NCBI GenBank assembly: GCA_002418685.1
Contig: DIEP01000059.1
Location: 10,489 to 28,443, forward strand
Direction of reading: 5' to 3'
DNA: 17,955 bases
DNA from: Ignavibacteria bacterium UBA5771
GTDB taxonomy: Bacteria > Bacteroidota > Ignavibacteria > Kapaibacteriales > UBA2268
Shown here: piece by piece, positions 14,501 to 17,955 of the stretch
How positions within the stretch are numbered: the first letter of the stretch is position 1
Layout: each line of letters begins with the position of its first letter
The notes under the pieces: model-generated
The model's database searches: none
Told to the model about the DNA's origin: nothing
The model's input: only the letters and a program-made list of their open reading frames with translations
Program-made: the position numbers and the translations under genes

Positions 14501-14903
14501 ACTATACCTCTGTTAAAAAACATGAATTTAAAATTATAAAAATATAAATTACAAAATTTATGGATAATTATTTATAAAAAAATAAATATGCGAATCCAAA
14601 GCACGTTAATACCTTTCTTACAAAACATAGGACTTCAAAGAGATTGCTTCGTAAAAGGACTTGCTATAAACGTCTGATAGTTTGGACTATATTTCTTTGT
14701 GAACCTTGTGGTAAAAAATAAACTACAAAGGACACAAAGATCTCACAAAGTTCACATGAGAGTTAGAATAATCAGAACTTCACATCATCCACAAAGTTAT
14801 ATTAATCGAATAATAGCATCATAACATTGAAGCCTTCAAATGACTATGCCCCATCAAATAATTAATATAGCCCTCGTTAGGAAATCTCTGCAACTTTTAT
14901 TTA
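14501..14903. other. 403-bp intergenic region upstream of maeB
   Basis: I see no gene. It contains an imperfect palindrome (14694-14740) and just before it the phrase AGAGATTGCTTCGT (14639-14652), which resembles part of common dispersed intergenic repeats. The maeB promoter must lie in the AT-rich first 100 bp, but no box stands out. Confidence 0.55.
14694..14740. repeat. Imperfect palindrome of the CTTTGTG...CACAAAG type
   Basis: TCTTTGTGAACCTTGTGGT (14694-14712) is complementary to ACTACAAAGGACACAAAGA (14722-14740) at 15 of 19 positions plus one G-U wobble, around a nine-base A-rich loop. A further TCACAAAGTTCACA follows at 14742-14755, repeating the same theme. The wording 'CTTTGTG .. 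CCTTTGTGGT' is typical of an intergenic repeat family, not of a gene. Confidence 0.55.
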
Positions 14904-16235
14904 TCAATAATTTTCAATTAATTGATCTGCTGTGTTACGCCTTCCATGGACAATATTTTGTGGAACAAAAGTATGCGACGGTTTAATTCTTTTTTCAAAT
15001 TCTGATCTAAATTTTGTCACAAATCCACGCACAGGCCATGCTGCTGCATCACCAAGGGCACATATTGTTCGTGCTTCTATATTATTTGCAACAGATACCA
15101 ACAAATCCAGATCTTTGGATGTGCCATTGCCCTCTACTAATCGATTTAGTATCTTTTCCATCCAACCCGTTCCTTCACGGCAGGGAGTACATTGCCCGCA
15201 AGATTCATGATGATAGAAATGGGCAATACGTTGAGTAACCTTGACTAAGTCAGTATCTTCATCCATCACTATGACACCTGCTGTGCCAATATGCGTTCCA
15301 ATTTTAGAAAGCGAATCCTCATCCATAATTGCAGTTTCGACTTCTTCTGCCGTGAGTGGAGGCATCGATGTCCCACCTGGAATAACTGCCTTAATCTTTT
15401 TGCCATTCGGAATGCCACCGCAAATATCATATATTAGTTCTTTTAACGGAATTCCTGTTGGGAGCTCATAAACGCCGGGTTTATTGACATGCCCGCTAAC
15501 TCCAAAAAGTAAAGTTCCAGGTTGACCGGGAGCACCAATTTTCAAATATTCATCAGCACCTATTTTAAAAATCGCAGGCACATTTGTGATTGTTTCAACA
15601 TTATTCACAGTGGTCGGCTTGCCCCATAAACCATATTGAGCGGGAAATGGTGGCTTTACGCGAGGATAACCGCGTTTGCCTTCGATTGATTCCATCAATG
15701 CTGTTTCTTCACCGCAAATATACGCACCTGCACCTTTATGGATATATATATCAAGACTATAATCAATTCCAAACGTTTCTTTCATTTTATTGCCAACAAA
15801 ACCTTTTTGATAAGCATCGTCAAGCGCCTTTTGCAATAATGAAATCCATTTATGGTATTCTCCACGAATATATATATAAGCACTGGTGATTCCCATAGCA
15901 TATCCAGCGATGAGTATTCCTTCAATCAATTGATGTGGATTGAACTCGAGTATTTGCCTATCTTTGAAAGAGCCAGGCTCGGATTCATCACCATTAACTG
16001 CAAGATATTTTATAATATTATTTCCCTTTGGCATAAAACTCCATTTCAAACCTGTTGGAAAGCCTGCTCCCCCACGTCCTCGAAGCTTCGATTTTTTCAC
16101 TTCATTTATTACTTCGTCAGGAGTCAATCTCAATACTGAGCGGAAAGTCTCATAACCGCTATTCTGCATATAAACATCTATGTTCGATAAGTTCGGTATT
16201 TCGGGCAAAATTAATTTTTGAAATTCAGGTATCAT
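14904..16235 (-). CDS. nuoF: NADH-quinone oxidoreductase subunit F (NuoF, NADH-binding FMN/Fe-S subunit)
   Basis: NuoF oxidises NADH with FMN and passes electrons to the Fe-S chain of respiratory complex I, on the cytoplasmic side. The 443-residue length is normal. Seen in order: the glycine-rich FMN/NADH segment RGRGGAGFPTGLKW (52-65), NGDESEPGSFKDR (81-93), HKGAGAYICGEETAL (166-180), the KPPFPAQYGLWGKPTTVNNVET stretch (194-215), and the N3 cluster ligands in ESCGQCTPC (Cys346, Cys349, Cys352) with Cys392 in RTICALGDAAAWP. All expected ligands are present. Unusually, neither nuoE nor nuoG flanks it; nadK lies 65 bp upstream and only spacer lies downstream. A NADH-binding subunit of another complex (formate dehydrogenase or hydrogenase type) is possible but less likely, as those usually carry extra Fe-S domains. 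Confidence 0.93.
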   Translation of the reverse strand: MIPEFQKLILPEIPNLSNIDVYMQNSGYETFRSVLRLTPDEVINEVKKSKLRGRGGAGFPTGLKWSFMPKGNNIIKYLAVNGDESEPGSFKDRQILEFNPHQLIEGILIAGYAMGITSAYIYIRGEYHKWISLLQKALDDAYQKGFVGNKMKETFGIDYSLDIYIHKGAGAYICGEETALMESIEGKRGYPRVKPPFPAQYGLWGKPTTVNNVETITNVPAIFKIGADEYLKIGAPGQPGTLLFGVSGHVNKPGVYELPTGIPLKELIYDICGGIPNGKKIKAVIPGGTSMPPLTAEEVETAIMDEDSLSKIGTHIGTAGVIVMDEDTDLVKVTQRIAHFYHHESCGQCTPCREGTGWMEKILNRLVEGNGTSKDLDLLVSVANNIEARTICALGDAAAWPVRGFVTKFRSEFEKRIKPSHTFVPQNIVHGRRNTADQLIENY

Positions 16236-16255
16236 AATATATCACAAAAATTTTA

Positions 16256-16263
16256 CAAATTTA
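16256..16263 (-). promoter_or_regulatory. Candidate -7 box for nuoF
   Basis: Read on the minus strand the sequence is TAAATTTG, matching TAnnTTTG, 20 bp before the nuoF ATG. A TTTG lies only 12 bp further upstream, inside the 16-bp motif shared with nadK, which is closer than the usual spacing of about 19, so the call is weak. Confidence 0.3.
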
Positions 16264-16270
16264 CGAGATT

Positions 16271-16286
16271 TTAGTCAAATTTTAAA
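16271..16286 (-). promoter_or_regulatory. 16-bp motif shared by nuoF and nadK upstream regions (nuoF copy)
   Basis: On the minus strand this reads TTTAAAATTTGACTAA, 35 bp before the nuoF start. An identical string precedes nadK (17234-17249), in the same orientation. It may be a promoter part or operator common to both genes; AT-rich composition makes chance sharing possible. Confidence 0.4.
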
Positions 16287-16300
16287 AAAAATCATAAATA

Positions 16301-17209
16301 TCATTTTCTATTAGGTAAACTTTTTGACTTATTGTCTTCATCTTTTACTGCTGTGGGGTCAGTTGCCCAAAGCAATTTTGCTCTAAGCACGTCATAATAT
16401 GAATTTTTCATTGGTTTTATCAATTTAACCCTGTAATCGGCAAGACTGATGATGACTTCATCATTATTTTTTAAGATCTTTTCAATTTGTCCATCAGCAA
16501 CGAGTTTTGCTTCGTCTGATGGTGATTCAATGATTATTCGTACTTGATTATCATCGGGAATAACAAGCGGTCTGAACGTAAGCGAATGTGGCGAAATAGG
16601 AGTGATACAAATTACTCGCGTTGATGGTGCAATAATTGGACCACCACATGCCAGCGAATATGCCGTCGAACCTGTTGGTGTATTGATGATCAACCCATCT
16701 GCTCGGTATGAACCCACAAAATGTTCGTCAGAATAAGTATGCAGAGTAATCATCCTTGATGAAGAAAGCTTTTCAATCACAAAATCATTCAAGGCGTATA
16801 TTGATTCTCCATTGATTTTTGTATGGAGCATAGTTCTGTCAACAACTCTGTAATTTCCCATTATCAGGTCATTTATTGCCTGATCAATCATTTTATTGGA
16901 ATACTCAGCAAGAAAACCAAGCTTCCCAACATTTATGCCGAGTATTGGTATTTCGCTCCTGCCGACATATCTAATCGCAGAAAGTATTGTTCCATCCCCG
17001 CCAAATGTCATAACTGCATCTGCATATTTGTCAAAATCGCCAATTGCGATTGCGGTGACATATTTTTTATATTCATCTGTGAAATATTCATATAGATCGA
17101 AGCTCACATAGCACTTTAAATCTTTCTGAAAAAATTCTTTCGAGACATATTGCGCAAGCTCTATTGCTTCTTTTTTCTTCTGATTCTCAAATAATGCGAC
17201 TTTTTCCAT
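16301..17209 (-). CDS. nadK: NAD kinase NadK
   Basis: NadK phosphorylates NAD to NADP with ATP or polyphosphate, the only route to NADP, in the cytoplasm. The 302 residues include the catalytic GGDGT (70-74), the GINVGKLGFLAEY segment (91-103), ALNDFVIEK (139-147, with Asn141-Asp142 of the NE/ND motif), YRADGLIINTPTGSTAYSLACGGP (168-191) and the late strand ITPISPHSLTFRPLVIP (202-218), all in the family order. The C-terminal tail after about 285 (KDEDNKSKSLPNRK) is charged and probably disordered. There is no Shine-Dalgarno before the ATG at 17209. It is followed by nuoF in the same direction; both may be transcribed together or from the shared 16-bp motif separately. Confidence 0.95.
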   Translation of the reverse strand: MEKVALFENQKKKEAIELAQYVSKEFFQKDLKCYVSFDLYEYFTDEYKKYVTAIAIGDFDKYADAVMTFGGDGTILSAIRYVGRSEIPILGINVGKLGFLAEYSNKMIDQAINDLIMGNYRVVDRTMLHTKINGESIYALNDFVIEKLSSSRMITLHTYSDEHFVGSYRADGLIINTPTGSTAYSLACGGPIIAPSTRVICITPISPHSLTFRPLVIPDDNQVRIIIESPSDEAKLVADGQIEKILKNNDEVIISLADYRVKLIKPMKNSYYDVLRAKLLWATDPTAVKDEDNKSKSLPNRK

Positions 17210-17233
17210 TTTTTAATACTTTAAAAATCTAAA

Positions 17234-17249
17234 TTAGTCAAATTTTAAA
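17234..17249 (-). promoter_or_regulatory. 16-bp motif shared by nuoF and nadK upstream regions (nadK copy)
   Basis: On the minus strand this reads TTTAAAATTTGACTAA, 24 bp before the nadK ATG, identical to the nuoF copy and in the same orientation relative to the gene. Confidence 0.4.
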
Positions 17250-17480
17250 TATTAATCGATTATGAATGATAAAAATCATATAAATTAATAAATTAACAAT
17301 CAAAGGAATACTAATTGTGGAGTGATCTATTTAATAGATGATGATGATGATCAGAGCTATTTCCTAGCATAAATATTTGTTAGCAATGATAAATATTGAT
17401 ATAAGTGATGAATCTAGTAATAATACCAATACGTCTATATTCTCTGTGTGTTTTTTGTGTATTTCTTTATAAGCCTCGTG

Positions 17481-17496
17481 TTAAAAATATTTTTAA
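17481..17496. repeat. Perfect AT palindrome in a degenerate repeat
   Basis: TTAAAAATATTTTTAA is a perfect 16-bp inverted repeat. It is flanked by GCCTCGTG on the left and CCGCAAAGTGCACAAAA on the right, which look like eroded arms of a longer palindrome. The position before a tRNA gene is typical for dispersed intergenic repeats; no function is evident. Confidence 0.45.
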
Positions 17497-17649
17497 CCGC
17501 AAAGTGCACAAAATTAGTATATTAAAGAAATTAAGAAAGCAATAAATATTCATCATATTAACATTTATCGCACACTCATAATTGAAGCCCCGCAATGCCT
17601 CATAATGAGTTGTTATTGCAAGAAATGAAGCGATTTCAAAAAAAACTTG

Positions 17650-17723
17650 TACACCCGGAGGGACTCGAACCCACAACCACTTGATCCGAAGTCAAGTACT
17701 CTATCCAATTGAGCCACGGGTGC
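17650..17723 (-). tRNA. tRNA-Arg (anticodon UCG)
   Basis: The minus strand folds into a complete 74-base cloverleaf. The acceptor GCACCCG pairs with CGGGTGT (one G-U at the end). The D arm is GGCTCAATTGGATAGAGT. The anticodon stem CTTGA/TCAAG encloses the loop CTTCGGA, with TCG at positions 34-36, reading CGN arginine codons such as CGA. A short variable loop is followed by the T arm GTGGG-TTCGAGT-CCCTC and discriminator A. CCA is not encoded. The T stem has one U-U mismatch at its second pair, which is tolerable. The 5' end is seven bases from the next gene's stop codon, so the two may be co-transcribed. Confidence 0.95.
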
Positions 17724-17730
17724 ATATATA

Positions 17731-17955
17731 CTATTTCTTTCGCCATTTCGCATCGTAATAATCAGGCTTGTCTTCTATTGCTTTCTTATAGTATTCATCG
17801 CCATAACCAACGCCTTTTGGAGACCTGCCGTGATTTACTTTCACATCGTTAATATAACCATCATTATATTTGACAACCAACTTCTTCCATAGGTCTCGCC
17901 ACGTTTCTACTGTCATCTCTGCTTGTGAATACGAATAATCAGTCAAGAATTCAAC
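17731..17955 (-). CDS. C-terminal fragment of an unrecognised protein (runs off right edge)
   Basis: The minus strand is open from the window edge to a TAG at 17731-17733, giving 74 codons. A TTG at 17946 could serve as a start, but the frame stays open upstream of it (Val-Glu-Phe), so the true start is probably outside. The sequence is aromatic- and lysine-rich: TWRDLWKKLVVKYNDGYINDVKVNHGRS is not a family I recognise, nor is GYGDEYYKKAIEDKPDYYDAKWRKK. There is no signal peptide or membrane helix in the visible part. The D-EYYKKAIEDKPDYYDAKW stretch resembles the second helix region of a TPR-like repeat, but one such match is not enough for a call. Confidence 0.6.
   Translation of the reverse strand, partial: VEFLTDYSYSQAEMTVETWRDLWKKLVVKYNDGYINDVKVNHGRSPKGVGYGDEYYKKAIEDKPDYYDAKWRKK

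Larger units (their letters stand above)
17210..17649. other. 440-bp AT-rich intergenic region between nadK and tRNA-Arg
   Basis: I see no credible gene. It contains the nadK copy of the 16-bp motif, a short ATG/GAT triplet run (about 17338-17352), and a palindromic repeat remnant centred at 17488. The part near 17441-17510 (CTCTGTGTG..., AACCGCAAAGTGCACAAAA) resembles the CTTTGTG/CACAAAG repeat type seen at 14694-14740. Confidence 0.55.

Noticed and set aside
17338..17352. Short ATG/GAT triplet run as a phase-variation tract
   Set aside because: It has only about four to five units and lies outside any gene or recognisable promoter.
17467..17676. A 69-codon minus-strand frame next to tRNA-Arg
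   Set aside because: It starts inside the tRNA gene and continues into repeat-like AT-rich DNA.

Overview
The window is AT-rich and comes from a bacterium that looks like the Bacteroidota/Chlorobiota side of the FCB group, possibly an Ignavibacteria- or Kapabacteria-like lineage. The pointers are a secreted protein ending in a type IX secretion (T9SS) sorting domain, a very small basic protein of the AURKAIP1/COX24 (bS22/mS38-like) type next to HU, several TAnnTTTG promoter-like boxes, and Shine-Dalgarno sequences present on only some genes. This placement is inference; no 16S rRNA or other strong marker is present.

Left part (1-6152): the 5' end of a secreted protein runs off the left edge on the minus strand. 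It is followed by a leader with two tight hairpins and an orphan sensor histidine kinase with a large extracytoplasmic sensor. A REP-like palindromic repeat separates the kinase from convergent rsmE (16S rRNA m3U1498 methyltransferase). Then comes a plus-strand information-processing cluster: HU-family protein, the 31-residue basic protein and trmH (tRNA 2'-O-methyltransferase). It converges on a thioredoxin-fold lipoprotein whose stop codon lies in the same perfect AT palindrome as the trmH stop. A STAS-domain protein and a translationally coupled 84-residue protein follow.

Middle (6153-8265): an unstable accessory stretch. A seven-bladed Asp-box beta-propeller with a T9SS tail is bracketed by two exact 33-bp direct repeats. 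Each repeat holds the last six codons, the stop and the GGGAGG ribosome binding site of such a gene, and a truncated signal-peptide start lies just after the second. This looks like the residue of a tandem family of secreted proteins cut down by recombination.

Right part (8266-17955): central carbon and redox metabolism. A 1204-residue multifunctional 2-oxoglutarate dehydrogenase/decarboxylase of the Kgd/OdhA type (E2-like acyltransferase domain fused in front of E1) converges on maeB (malic enzyme with a phosphotransacetylase-like domain), with a strong bidirectional terminator between them. Between the Kgd stop and that terminator sits a 212-bp, roughly 94-95% identical copy of the maeB 3' coding region. 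The copy is frameshifted and oriented so that a Kgd transcript reaching the terminator would carry maeB antisense sequence. Further right, also on the minus strand, are nuoF (without nuoE or nuoG) and nadK, which share an identical 16-bp upstream motif. The window ends with tRNA-Arg(UCG) and an unrecognised partial gene. Malic enzyme, NAD kinase, NuoF and Kgd all handle NAD(P), but they are not one operon.

The strongest candidates for something undescribed are the maeB-derived antisense-capable fragment in the kgd 3' region, the direct-repeat-bounded T9SS cassette, and the set of short intergenic palindromes. No complete insertion sequence, CRISPR array, defence system or prophage was seen.
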